A stretch of DNA of 22,823 bases from CBFGWV01 sp965652545 (GTDB lineage Bacteria > Pseudomonadota > Gammaproteobacteria > Competibacterales > Competibacteraceae): contig CBFGWV010000044.1 in the NCBI GenBank assembly GCA_965652545.1, positions 1-22,823 on the forward strand. The letters are read 5' to 3'. Made by a program: the position numbers and the translations under genes. This document shows positions 9,842-17,333 of this stretch, in pieces (position 1 is the stretch's first letter; each line of letters starts with the position of its first letter). Under the pieces are notes generated by a model, which did not search any database, was not told where the DNA came from, and saw only the letters and a program-made list of their open reading frames with translations.

Positions 9842-11752
9842 TCAGAGACGGTCAGGGAAGGTCTGGACGTCGGCCACGGCCCGCAGACTGTTCACCATCG
9901 CCTCCAACTGGCGACGCCCAAGCACCTGCTCCACGGGCTCGATGAGGTTCTGTCGCTCCTCGTCGGTGATCTCGGAGGGGTCACCCGCGGTTACTGACGA
10001 GACGACCACCACGGCTTGCCCCAGAGCAGCCAGTTGGGTCGTACCCACGCTGACCTCGCCCTCCTGCGGGGCGGGCAACTCGAATACGGTCTGGAGTATC
10101 GGCGCGGCCAGGTTGAACGACTCACGGGTCACGGCGCCCGGCTGGTCCAGACGTGCCGGGTAACGCTCGGCGACAGCCTCGACGGACTCGCCGGATTCGA
10201 TCGCCGACACGATCGCCTCAGCATCGGCAGCCATGGCCTCACCGGCCTGCTCGCGACGGTAAGCCTGCTCGACCTGCTCGCGCGCCTCATCCAAGCTCAG
10301 CGGCTGCGCCTCGCGATGCTCGACCACGCGCAATACGACCGCCCGATTATTGCTGATCTCGACCGGGGCGCTGTTCTCGCCCCGCTCCAGCACCGCCTCA
10401 CTGAAGGCTGCCTCCAGAATCGGCTGCAAGCGGGTCAGGGCCTCATCCCCCCCAGAACGGCTGATCCAGTCGCTGGTTTGCACCTCGAGCCCCAAGGCGT
10501 CAGCCGCCGGTTGCAGAGAGTCTGGCTGCTCGAAGGACAAATTGTACAAGCGCTCCGCCGCGTCATAGAAGCGCGCCTCGCCAGCCTGCTGGCGCTGCTG
10601 CGCCGCCAATTGCTCGCGCACCTCTTCAAAGGGCTTCACATCACCCTCGACGATGCCGTCGAGCCGCAACACATGGAAGCCGTAGCCGGTCTGCACCGGA
10701 TCGCTGACATCCCCTACCGAGGCCAGACCGAACAGCGCTGTGTCAAAGGCCGGCTCGATGAGTCCCCGACCGATCTCGCCCAGGTCATCAACCTGGACCT
10801 GCGGATCCTCGCCACCCTTAAACGCCTCAAACACGGCATCGAAGCCTTCAGCATCGATACGCTCGCGCAGCGCCTGAGCCTTCTCCTGCGCCTCGCCCAC
10901 CGCATCCGCGTCGTCCGGATCGTCCACGGTCACCAAAATCTGGCTGACTTCCCGCCGCTCGGGTTCGCCGAACTCCCGCAGCCGTTCGTTGTACATGGCC
11001 CGAAGTTCGGATTCGCTGGCGTCCTCACCCGCACCCAGCGCATCGGCGGTCAGGTCAACGTAGGCGATCTTGACTTGTTCGGGGCGCTGGAAGTCGGCTT
11101 GGTGGCTGTTGAAGTAAGCCTCCAGCGCCTCGTCGGTGACCTCGACCTGGGACTGGTAGGCGGAGGGTTCGAGCAACAGGTAGCTGACCTCGCGCGACTC
11201 GCGAAGCTGGGCGATCAGCGCATCGGCCTCGCGGGCCGGCAAACGTACAGTATCGACGATGGCGCCGATCAGTTGCTCGGTCATCAACTGGGTTCGCAGT
11301 TGGATGGCAAACCCCTCGGGTGAATACCCCATCTGATTGACCATGGCCTCGAAGCGGCCGCGATCGAACTGCCCATTGGTCTGAAAACGGGGGTTCTGCG
11401 CGATGTTGGCCGCCAGCGCATCATCCCCAACCCGCAGACCGAGGTTGCGGGTTGCCTGGAGGATCAGCTGCTGACGGACGAGGCTCTCGAGCACATCCCC
11501 TTTGAGACGCTCCTCGTCGAACGCCGCCGGATCGAGCTGCGCCCGCTGCTGCTCCATCGCTTGCTGACGCTGCCGGAACGCCTGCTGGAAATCGCGCAGG
11601 GGTATTTCGTCGCCATTGACCACGGCCGCAGCATTGGGGGTCGACCCGCCCAGGTAGGACTCTATCCCCCATACCCCGAACGACAGCACCAGCAATGCGA
11701 CGATGATGTATGCGATCCAACCGGAAGCCCGGTCGCGGATGAACTGCATCAT
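9842..11752 (-). CDS. ppiD: Periplasmic folding chaperone PpiD (SurA/parvulin family)
   Basis: PpiD is an inner-membrane-anchored periplasmic chaperone near the Sec translocon that helps newly exported proteins fold. The product is 636 residues (623 in E. coli). A short cytoplasmic start (MMQFIRDRASG) is followed by one membrane helix at about 12-30, a SurA_N-like region at about 36-190, and a parvulin-type domain at about 266-367 (REVSQILVTVDD to GYGFHVLRLDG). The rest is an acidic, Gln-rich periplasmic tail. I chose ATG 11752 because the family begins with MM followed directly by the anchor, and GAGGAT stands 9 bases upstream; the longer reading from 11845 would add 31 residues encoded by the terminator region. 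Two small hairpins (about 11783-11796 and 11797-11811) lie in its leader. Confidence 0.95.
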   Translation of the reverse strand: MMQFIRDRASGWIAYIIVALLVLSFGVWGIESYLGGSTPNAAAVVNGDEIPLRDFQQAFRQRQQAMEQQRAQLDPAAFDEERLKGDVLESLVRQQLILQATRNLGLRVGDDALAANIAQNPRFQTNGQFDRGRFEAMVNQMGYSPEGFAIQLRTQLMTEQLIGAIVDTVRLPAREADALIAQLRESREVSYLLLEPSAYQSQVEVTDEALEAYFNSHQADFQRPEQVKIAYVDLTADALGAGEDASESELRAMYNERLREFGEPERREVSQILVTVDDPDDADAVGEAQEKAQALRERIDAEGFDAVFEAFKGGEDPQVQVDDLGEIGRGLIEPAFDTALFGLASVGDVSDPVQTGYGFHVLRLDGIVEGDVKPFEEVREQLAAQQRQQAGEARFYDAAERLYNLSFEQPDSLQPAADALGLEVQTSDWISRSGGDEALTRLQPILEAAFSEAVLERGENSAPVEISNNRAVVLRVVEHREAQPLSLDEAREQVEQAYRREQAGEAMAADAEAIVSAIESGESVEAVAERYPARLDQPGAVTRESFNLAAPILQTVFELPAPQEGEVSVGTTQLAALGQAVVVVSSVTAGDPSEITDEERQNLIEPVEQVLGRRQLEAMVNSLRAVADVQTFPDRL

Positions 11753-11821
11753 GCCTGGACGATCCTCGTTTCCAGCGTAAACCCGCAATCTTGCGGCAAG
11801 CCACCGGCTTGAGCAACGGGC

Positions 11822-11850
11822 AAAAAAAAGGTGCCGCGAGGGCACCTTTT
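11822..11850 (-). terminator. Rho-independent terminator of tRNA-Asp
   Basis: Read leftward, a 10-bp stem (AAAAGGTGCC with GGCACCTTTT, 11841-11850 and 11826-11835) with a 5-base loop CTCGC runs into eight consecutive T (11829 to 11822). It begins 6 bases after the tRNA-Asp CCA end. This is a textbook intrinsic terminator. It separates the tRNA from ppiD, which must then have its own promoter or depend on readthrough. Confidence 0.93.
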
Positions 11851-11856
11851 CATGTT

Positions 11857-11933
11857 TGGCGGAGCGGACGGGACTCGAACCCGCGACCCCCGGCGTGACA
11901 GGCCGGTATTCTAACCGACTGAACTACCGCTCC
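11857..11933 (-). tRNA. tRNA-Asp (anticodon GUC)
   Basis: A 77-base gene with encoded CCA. The acceptor stem GGAGCGG pairs with CCGCTCC. The D-arm, the anticodon loop CTGTCAC with GTC, and the T-loop TTCGAGT are all present. A good promoter (11965-11993) precedes it and a strong terminator follows. Confidence 0.98.
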
Positions 11934-11964
11934 AGTGTTGTTCGCTCTCTCAAGCGAGGCGCGC

Positions 11965-11993
11965 ATCTTAATCGGCCAAAACGCGCTTCGCAA
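11965..11993 (-). promoter_or_regulatory. Stable-RNA type sigma-70 promoter of tRNA-Asp
   Basis: On the minus strand TTGCGA (11988-11993) and TAAGAT (11965-11970) are separated by exactly 17 bases and followed by a GC-rich discriminator, GCGCGCC. Transcription would begin near 11958, about 25 bases before the mature tRNA. A GC-rich discriminator is the hallmark of promoters shut down by ppGpp in the stringent response, so such control is likely but inferred. Confidence 0.6.
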
Positions 11994-12085
11994 CCCCTTT
12001 TTTCAATCCGCGATCCTGATCCTGGATCACGATCCGCTGCCGGACGAACCGAAAGCAGATACCTGCAAATGCAAACCAGACCCGC

Positions 12086-12109
12086 GACGCGCTGAGGCCA
12101 CAGCGCGTC
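12086..12109 (-). terminator. Hairpin downstream of tRNA-Val, possible terminator
   Basis: A perfect 9-bp stem GACGCGCTG / CAGCGCGTC with a 6-base loop lies 23 bases past the end of tRNA-Val. It could end a hupB-tRNA-Val transcript, but no T tract follows on the minus strand, so a weak or factor-assisted terminator or a processing structure are all possible. Confidence 0.35.
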
Positions 12110-12132
12110 CGCTCAGATGTGCACGTCACAAT

Positions 12133-12208
12133 TGGTGGGTGCTGAGGGGTTCGAACCCCCGACCCTCGCCTTGTAAGGGCGATGCTCTCCCAGCTGAGCT
12201 AAGCACCC
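12133..12208 (-). tRNA. tRNA-Val (anticodon UAC)
   Basis: A 76-base gene with encoded CCA. The acceptor stem GGGTGCT pairs with AGCACCC, the anticodon loop is CTTACAA with TAC, and the T-loop is TTCGAAC. It begins only 22 bases after the hupB stop with no room for a promoter, so it is probably cut from a hupB transcript. Confidence 0.98.
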
Positions 12209-12230
12209 GGGTGGAGGCAAGCCCGAAGGC

Positions 12231-12503
12231 TTACTTCACCGCGTCCTTCAACCCCTTGCCTGCCTTGAACGCAGGTACATTGGACGCTTTGATCGAAATT
12301 TCCTTACCGGTGCGCGGGTCGCGCCCGGTGCGGGCGGCACGGCTACGGACTGAGAACGTGCCGAAGCCGATCAGCGTAACTTGATCGCCTTCCTTCAACG
12401 CACCTTCTATGGCGGCCAGGGCAGCGTCGACCGCCTTACCGGCATCGGCTTTGGTCAAAGCCGCGTTCTTCGCAACAGCGTCGATGAGCTCGGATTTATT
12501 CAT
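12231..12503 (-). CDS. hupB: DNA-binding protein HU-beta
   Basis: HU is a small nucleoid protein that bends and compacts DNA and aids replication and recombination as a dimer. The product has 90 residues, the family length. It starts MNKSELIDAVAKNA. The conserved core GDQVTLIGFGTFSVRSRAARTGRDP lies at about 39-63, with the beta-arm proline at 63, followed by TGKEISIKASNVPAFKAGKGLKDAV. The ATG at 12503 has AGGT about 8 bases upstream. It follows lon as in E. coli but has its own near-consensus promoter, so it can be expressed well above lon. Confidence 0.98.
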   Translation of the reverse strand: MNKSELIDAVAKNAALTKADAGKAVDAALAAIEGALKEGDQVTLIGFGTFSVRSRAARTGRDPRTGKEISIKASNVPAFKAGKGLKDAVK

Positions 12504-12603
12504 TGTATTGACCTGTTCGTCGCGTTAATTACAGCCGCCGATATCATGCACGGGCATGCTTGGAAGCGCATAATACCGGGGTTTCTCCCTGGAGGTCCGC
12601 GGT

Positions 12604-12633
12604 TTTATAGCAGTCGCCAGAAATCAGTGTCAA
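12604..12633 (-). promoter_or_regulatory. Near-consensus sigma-70 promoter of hupB
   Basis: On the minus strand a perfect -35 TTGACA (12628-12633) and TATAAA (12604-12609, five of six) are spaced by 18 bases. The -35 begins only 7 bases after the lon stop codon. The resulting hupB leader would be about 95 bases. This is the strongest protein-gene promoter in the window and fits the abundance of HU. Confidence 0.8.
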
Positions 12634-12640
12634 CCGCTTT

Positions 12641-15076
12641 TCAGTGCGCCCGCAGGCCGTCGGAGGGCACATTTGCCGCTGCCTTTTCCCCACCGGCCCC
12701 AACACCCTCCAATTCTGCCCCGACTTCGGCACCCGGCACACGCACCAACGCGACTTCCAGAACCTCGTCGATCCATTTCACCGGACGAATGTCAAGTTTG
12801 GCCAGAATGTTCTTCGGGATGTCCGCCAGATCCTTGCGGTTTTCCTCCGGAATCACCACCACCGTGATGCCTCCACGGTGGGCGGCAAGCAACTTCTCCT
12901 TCAAGCCGCCGATCGGTAACACCTGGCCACGCAAGGTAATTTCGCCGGTCATGGCCACGTGCGCCTTGACTGGCGTGCCAGTCAAGGCCGACACCAGGGC
13001 GGTACACATGCCGATGCCCGCGCTGGGGCCGTCCTTGGGCGTCGCACCCTCCGGTACGTGGATGTGGATGTCGCTCTTCTGGTGGAAATCAGGATCCAAC
13101 CCCAGGCGGCTCGCACGGCTACGGACGACCGTCAACGCCGCGTGAATCGACTCCTGCATCACATCGCCGAGCGAACCGGTGTGAATCAGCTTTCCTTTGC
13201 CCGGCACCAGCGCCGCTTCGATCGTGAGCAGTTCACCACCGACTTCGGTCCACGCCAGCCCGGTCACCTGCCCGACTTGATCGGCCTCTTCGGCGAGACC
13301 ATAGCGGAACTTCGGCACACCAAGGTACTTCTCCAGGCCTTTGGCGGTCACCGCCACAGCCTTGTCCTGAGGCTTCAGCAGAAGACTCTTGACGACCTTG
13401 CGGCAAATCTTGGCGATCTCGCGCTCCAGATTGCGCACCCCCGCCTCGCGCGTATAGAGGCGAATGACATCGCGTACCGCACTCTCGCGGATATCGATCT
13501 CGCCGGGCTTGAGCCCATTGGCCTTGACCTGCTTGGGCACCAGGTACTTGAGCGCGATGTTGACCTTCTCCTCCTCGGTGTAGCCGGGGATGCGGATGAC
13601 CTCCATGCGATCGAGCAACGGCGCAGGAATGTTCATGGAGTTGGCCGTGGCCACGAACATCACATCCGAGAGGTCGAAGTCCACCTCGAGGTAGTGATCG
13701 GCGAAGCTGTTGTTCTGCTCCGGGTCGAGCACCTCCAACATCGCGGAGGCCGGATCACCGCGGAAATCCATCGACATCTTGTCGATTTCATCGAGCAGAA
13801 ACAGCGGATTGCGCGAGCCCACCTTGGCCAGGTTCTGAACGATCTTGCCTGGCATGGACCCAATGTAGGTGCGCCGGTGACCGCGTATCTCGGCCTCGTC
13901 ACGCACGCCGCCAAGACTCATGCGAATGAACTTGCGATTGGTGCTCGATGCGATGGAGCGCCCCAGCGAGGTCTTGCCCACGCCCGGTGGCCCGACCAGG
14001 CACAGGATAGGCCCCTTGAGCTTTCGTGAGCGCTGCTGGACCGCCAGATACTCCAGGATGCGCTCCTTCACCGACTCCAGACCGTAATGGTCGGCCTCGA
14101 GCGTCTGTTCGGCGGCGCGCAGGTCATTACGGACCTTCGTGCGCTTCTTCCACGGCACGCTCACCAGCCAATCGATGTAGTTGCGTACCACGGTCGCCTC
14201 GGCGGACATCGGCGACATCAGGCGCAGCTTGCTCAATTCGGCGCTGGCCTTCTCACGCGCATCCTTGGGCATGCCGGATTTTTCGATCCGGTTGGCAAGG
14301 TCTTCGATTTCGTTCGGCGGTGCGTCCTCGAGGTCACCCAACTCCTTCTGGATGGCTTTCATCTGCTCGTTGAGGTAGTACTCGCGCTGGCTCTTTTCCA
14401 TCTGCTGTTTGACGCGATTGCGGATGCGTTTCTCGACCTGCAGCAGGTCGATCTCGCCTTCCAGCAGATGCAACAGATGTTCGAGACGAGCCCGCGGGTC
14501 GTCGATCTCAAGAATCTTCTGTTTGGCCTCGAGCTTCAACGTCATGTGGGCGGCGATGGTGTCGGCCAGGCGCCCACCATCCTCCAGCCCGGACAACGAG
14601 CTCAACACCTCGCCGGGTATCTTCTTGTTCAGCTTGACGTACTGCTCGAAGACATCCATGACCGAGCGCATGAGCACGTCGACTTCGCGCTGATCGACCG
14701 GGTCCTCGTTATCCTGAAGACTGATCTGCGCAAGGAAGCAACCGTCCTCCTCACGAATCTCATGGATGGCGGCACGCTGCCCGCCTTCCACCAGCACCTT
14801 GACGGTGCCGTCGGGCAGCTTGAGCATCTGCAGGACGTTCGCCAGGGTACCTACACGGTAGATATCGGACTCGGATGGGTCCTCCACCTCAGCACTCTTC
14901 TGCGCGATCAGCAGAATGCGCTTGCCTTTCTCCATGGCAAGATCCAGTGCTTTGATGGATTTTTCCCGCCCGACGAAGAGCGGGATGACCATATGCGGGT
15001 AGACCACGACATCGCGCAACGGCAGGACGGGAATGGGCGCGGTGGCAAGATCGTCAGTCGGGATGTTCTGCTCCAT
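12641..15076 (-). CDS. lon: ATP-dependent serine protease Lon
   Basis: Lon unfolds and degrades damaged and regulatory proteins in the cytoplasm. The product has 811 residues (784 in E. coli). The N-terminal substrate-binding domain begins with IPVLPLRDVVVYPHMVIPLFV. The AAA+ module has Walker A GPPGVGKTS near 362 and Walker B FLLDEIDKM. The protease domain has catalytic S685 in PKDGPSAGIGM and K728 in GGLKEKLLAAHRGG. About 20 extra C-terminal residues rich in Ala, Gly and Glu follow the conserved core. I chose ATG 15076 (MEQNIP) because GAGAGGAT stands 6 bases upstream; an in-frame TTG at 15091 would place that Shine-Dalgarno inside the gene. A sigma-32-like promoter lies just upstream. Confidence 0.98.
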   Translation of the reverse strand: MEQNIPTDDLATAPIPVLPLRDVVVYPHMVIPLFVGREKSIKALDLAMEKGKRILLIAQKSAEVEDPSESDIYRVGTLANVLQMLKLPDGTVKVLVEGGQRAAIHEIREEDGCFLAQISLQDNEDPVDQREVDVLMRSVMDVFEQYVKLNKKIPGEVLSSLSGLEDGGRLADTIAAHMTLKLEAKQKILEIDDPRARLEHLLHLLEGEIDLLQVEKRIRNRVKQQMEKSQREYYLNEQMKAIQKELGDLEDAPPNEIEDLANRIEKSGMPKDAREKASAELSKLRLMSPMSAEATVVRNYIDWLVSVPWKKRTKVRNDLRAAEQTLEADHYGLESVKERILEYLAVQQRSRKLKGPILCLVGPPGVGKTSLGRSIASSTNRKFIRMSLGGVRDEAEIRGHRRTYIGSMPGKIVQNLAKVGSRNPLFLLDEIDKMSMDFRGDPASAMLEVLDPEQNNSFADHYLEVDFDLSDVMFVATANSMNIPAPLLDRMEVIRIPGYTEEEKVNIALKYLVPKQVKANGLKPGEIDIRESAVRDVIRLYTREAGVRNLEREIAKICRKVVKSLLLKPQDKAVAVTAKGLEKYLGVPKFRYGLAEEADQVGQVTGLAWTEVGGELLTIEAALVPGKGKLIHTGSLGDVMQESIHAALTVVRSRASRLGLDPDFHQKSDIHIHVPEGATPKDGPSAGIGMCTALVSALTGTPVKAHVAMTGEITLRGQVLPIGGLKEKLLAAHRGGITVVVIPEENRKDLADIPKNILAKLDIRPVKWIDEVLEVALVRVPGAEVGAELEGVGAGGEKAAANVPSDGLRAH

Positions 15077-15152
15077 GGCAGATCCTCTCAATGGGCGATC
15101 GCCGACGCGTGCCGTCGACCGCCAAGCTGGTTCGGGAACGGTAAAAGAGCTG

Positions 15153-15177
15153 GGACGCCCTGGATATGCGGGCGTCC
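15153..15177 (-). terminator. Hairpin after clpX, candidate terminator overlapping the lon promoter
   Basis: Read leftward, GGACGCCC (15177-15170) pairs perfectly with GGGCGTCC (15160-15153) around a 9-base loop. CAGCTCTTTTACC follows, placing a short T run 6 bases past the stem. It starts 24 bases beyond the clpX stop. The T run is short and offset, so termination efficiency is uncertain. Most of the lon -10 element lies in its loop. Confidence 0.45.
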
Positions 15178-15192
15178 TTGAGACGTTTCAAG
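15164..15192 (-). promoter_or_regulatory. Candidate sigma-32 heat-shock promoter of lon
   Basis: On the minus strand CTTGAAA (15186-15192) is a full match to the sigma-32 -35 box. After a 14-base spacer comes CCGCATAT (15164-15171), six of eight against CCCCATNT-type -10 boxes. lon is a known heat-shock gene in E. coli, so the element is in the expected place. Transcription would start near 15157, about 80 bases before the lon ATG. Confidence 0.65.
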
Positions 15193-15200
15193 CGCGTCGC

Positions 15201-16478
15201 CTAGTCGGATGAGGCGGCGCGTCGGGTTTCGGCATTCTCGTAGATGAAATACGGCTTGGACTCGCCGGTGATCGCCGACTCGTCCACCACGACCTTGCTG
15301 ACGTCCTGCAATCCAGGCAGCTCATACATCGTATCCAACAGCACATTCTCGAGAATCGTGCGCAAGCCGCGAGCACCGGTCTTGCGCTCCATCGCCTTGC
15401 GCGATACCGCACGCAACGCCTCGTCGCGAAATTCAATCTCGCTGCCCTCCATCTCGAAGAGCCGCGCATACTGCTTAGTGATGGCATTCTTGGGTTCGGT
15501 GAGGATGCGCACCAGCGCCTCCTCGTCCAATTCTTCCAGCGTAGCGACCACCGGCAAACGTCCGACGAACTCCGGTATCAGGCCGTAGCCGATCAGGTCT
15601 TCCGGTTCGACATCGGCGAGCGCCTCACCCAATGGCCGCTTGCCATCGGGGCTGCGAACCTCTGCGGCGAAGCCGATGCCACCCTTGGCCGAGCGGTTGC
15701 GGATGATCTTGTCCAGGCCCGCGAACGCGCCACCGCAGATGAACAGGATGTTGGAGGTATCGACCTGCAGGAACTCCTGCTGCGGATGCTTTCGGCCACC
15801 CTGGGGCGGTACCGAAGCGATGGTGCCTTCGATAAGCTTCAACAAGGCCTGCTGCACCCCCTCGCCGGAGACATCGCGGGTGATCGAAGGATTGTCCGAC
15901 TTGCGCGAGATCTTATCGATCTCGTCGATGTAGACGATGCCCGTCTGGGCTTTTTCCACATCGTAGTCGCACTTCTGCAACAGCTTCTGAATGATGTTCT
16001 CGACATCCTCGCCCACGTACCCGGCTTCGGTCAGCGTGGTCGCATCGGCGATCGTGAACGGCACATTCAGCAGCCGGGCCAGGGTTTCCGCAAGCAACGT
16101 CTTACCCGAGCCGGTAGGGCCGATGAGCAGGATATTGCTCTTGCTGACCTCGACCTCGTTCTTGCCGTGGGACAGCTCCAGCCGCTTGTAGTGGTTGTAC
16201 ACCGCCACCGACAAGACTTTCTTTGCCCGCTCCTGCCCAATCACGTATTCGTTCAGGACTTTCATGATGTCCTGGGGCTTGGGCAGCTTGCTGGAACCGA
16301 CCGGTGAGCGCTCTTCCATCTCCTCGCGGATGATGTCGTTGCACAGCTCAACGCACTCATCGCAGATGAACACGTTCGGGCCGGCAATGAGTTTGCGCAC
16401 CTCATGCTGACTCTTGCCGCAGAAGGAGCAGTACAGCAGCTTGCCCTCTTCGCCCTTGTCGGTTCGATCTTTACTCAT
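15201..16478 (-). CDS. clpX: ATP-dependent Clp protease ATP-binding subunit ClpX
   Basis: ClpX is the AAA+ unfoldase that feeds tagged substrates to ClpP. The product has 425 residues (424 in E. coli). The N-terminal zinc-binding domain has C17, C20, C39 and C42. Walker A GPTGSGKT is at 120-127, the pore loop GYVGED and Walker B IVYIDEIDK follow, and the IGF tripeptide that docks on ClpP is seen in KGGIGFAAE. The start ATG 16478 has AGAGGG upstream and gives the family N-terminus; an upstream in-frame Met at 16529 would add 17 unrelated residues. A 183-base gap separates it from clpP, long for this operon, so it may have its own promoter. Confidence 0.98.
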   Translation of the reverse strand: MSKDRTDKGEEGKLLYCSFCGKSQHEVRKLIAGPNVFICDECVELCNDIIREEMEERSPVGSSKLPKPQDIMKVLNEYVIGQERAKKVLSVAVYNHYKRLELSHGKNEVEVSKSNILLIGPTGSGKTLLAETLARLLNVPFTIADATTLTEAGYVGEDVENIIQKLLQKCDYDVEKAQTGIVYIDEIDKISRKSDNPSITRDVSGEGVQQALLKLIEGTIASVPPQGGRKHPQQEFLQVDTSNILFICGGAFAGLDKIIRNRSAKGGIGFAAEVRSPDGKRPLGEALADVEPEDLIGYGLIPEFVGRLPVVATLEELDEEALVRILTEPKNAITKQYARLFEMEGSEIEFRDEALRAVSRKAMERKTGARGLRTILENVLLDTMYELPGLQDVSKVVVDESAITGESKPYFIYENAETRRAASSD

Positions 16479-16562
16479 ATACCACCCTCTTGATGCCGCC
16501 GCGCCGACGAGCAGGTCAGCGGGCGACAAGCCGCGTCCGCAATCCCATCACGGACACTCGGT

Positions 16563-16592
16563 ATTCAACACTGCCCCATCCGAGGTTGGCAA
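16563..16592 (-). promoter_or_regulatory. Weak candidate promoter for clpX
   Basis: In the clpP-clpX gap, TTGCCA (16587-16592, five of six) and TTGAAT (16563-16568, four of six) are spaced by 18 bases on the minus strand. No sigma-32 element is evident here. The call rests only on these short matches and on the unusual 183-base length of the gap. Confidence 0.25.
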
Positions 16593-16661
16593 GGGACAGG
16601 GAGACTGTTCGACACCGGGGACGACGCCTGAGCAAGGCACCGCCACCAACCGCCTCCTGGT

Positions 16662-17291
16662 TCAGGCTGCGCTTTGGCGATGCGTCAGCACCGCATCCAC
16701 CAGCCCGTATTCGACCGATTCGGACGCGCCCATGAAGAAATCGCGATCGGTATCGGTCGCGATCTTCTCCAGAGGCTTGCCGGTGTGCTTGGCGAGAATC
16801 CGGTTCAAGCGATCGCGCACGTGAAGGATTTCGCGAGCATGGATATCGAAATCCGAGGCCTGACCCTGGAAACCGCCCAAAGGCTGGTGAATCATCACCC
16901 GCGAATGCGGCAGGCAATGCCGCTTGCCGGCCGCGCCGCCGGCGAGAAGCACCGCCCCCATGCTCGCTGCTTGACCGATGCACATCGTGCTGACATCGGG
17001 CTTGATGAACTGCATGGTGTCGTAAATCGCCATGCCGGCGCTCACCGAACCGCCCGGTGAATTAATGTAAAAATAGATGTCCTTGTCGGGGTTGTCGGCT
17101 TCCAGGAACAGCAACTGGGCGACGATCACGTTCGCCGAGTAGTCCTCAACCGGCCCCACCATGAACACGACACGCTCTTTGAGCAGGCGCGAGTAGATGT
17201 CGTAGGCACGCTCGCCGCGCGAGCTCTGCTCGACCACCATCGGCACCAGGTTCAAAGCCCGAGGTCCTTCCATCCCGCTGCGCTCGCTCAT
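16662..17291 (-). CDS. clpP: ATP-dependent Clp protease proteolytic subunit ClpP
   Basis: ClpP is the serine peptidase that forms the double-ring chamber of ClpXP and ClpAP. The product has 209 residues, close to the 207 of E. coli, with a short N-terminal propeptide expected to be self-cleaved. The catalytic triad is visible: S110 in GQAASMGAVLL, H135 in RVMIHQPLGG and D184 in TDRDFFM. INSPGGSV forms the oxyanion-side glycine motif. The ATG at 17291 has GGGGAG upstream. It follows tig by 32 bases and is probably co-transcribed with it. Confidence 0.98.
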   Translation of the reverse strand: MSERSGMEGPRALNLVPMVVEQSSRGERAYDIYSRLLKERVVFMVGPVEDYSANVIVAQLLFLEADNPDKDIYFYINSPGGSVSAGMAIYDTMQFIKPDVSTMCIGQAASMGAVLLAGGAAGKRHCLPHSRVMIHQPLGGFQGQASDFDIHAREILHVRDRLNRILAKHTGKPLEKIATDTDRDFFMGASESVEYGLVDAVLTHRQSAA

Positions 17292-17316
17292 TTGCTCATC
17301 TCTCCCCGCAGGTGCA

Positions 17317-17333
17317 CCGCCGATTATCGGCGG
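17317..17333 (-). other. Hairpin centred on the tig stop codon
   Basis: CCGCCGAT and ATCGGCGG flank a single base (17317-17324, 17326-17333), giving a hairpin with a practical 5-bp GC stem and a 7-base loop. The tig TAA (17326-17324) lies in the loop. There is no T tract, so it is more likely an intercistronic mRNA structure between tig and clpP than a terminator. Confidence 0.5.

Noticed and set aside
10016..11323. Plus-strand open frame of about 435 codons opposite ppiD
   Set aside because: It is an antisense shadow of a GC-rich gene, with no start signals or recognisable family.
11783..11811. Two adjacent small hairpins in the ppiD leader as a riboswitch
   Set aside because: Stems are only 5-6 bp with tiny loops and match no riboswitch class I know. 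They were noted in the ppiD entry only.
12959..15181. Two long plus-strand open frames opposite lon
   Set aside because: lon is unmistakable on the minus strand. The frames are shadows created by GC-rich codons.
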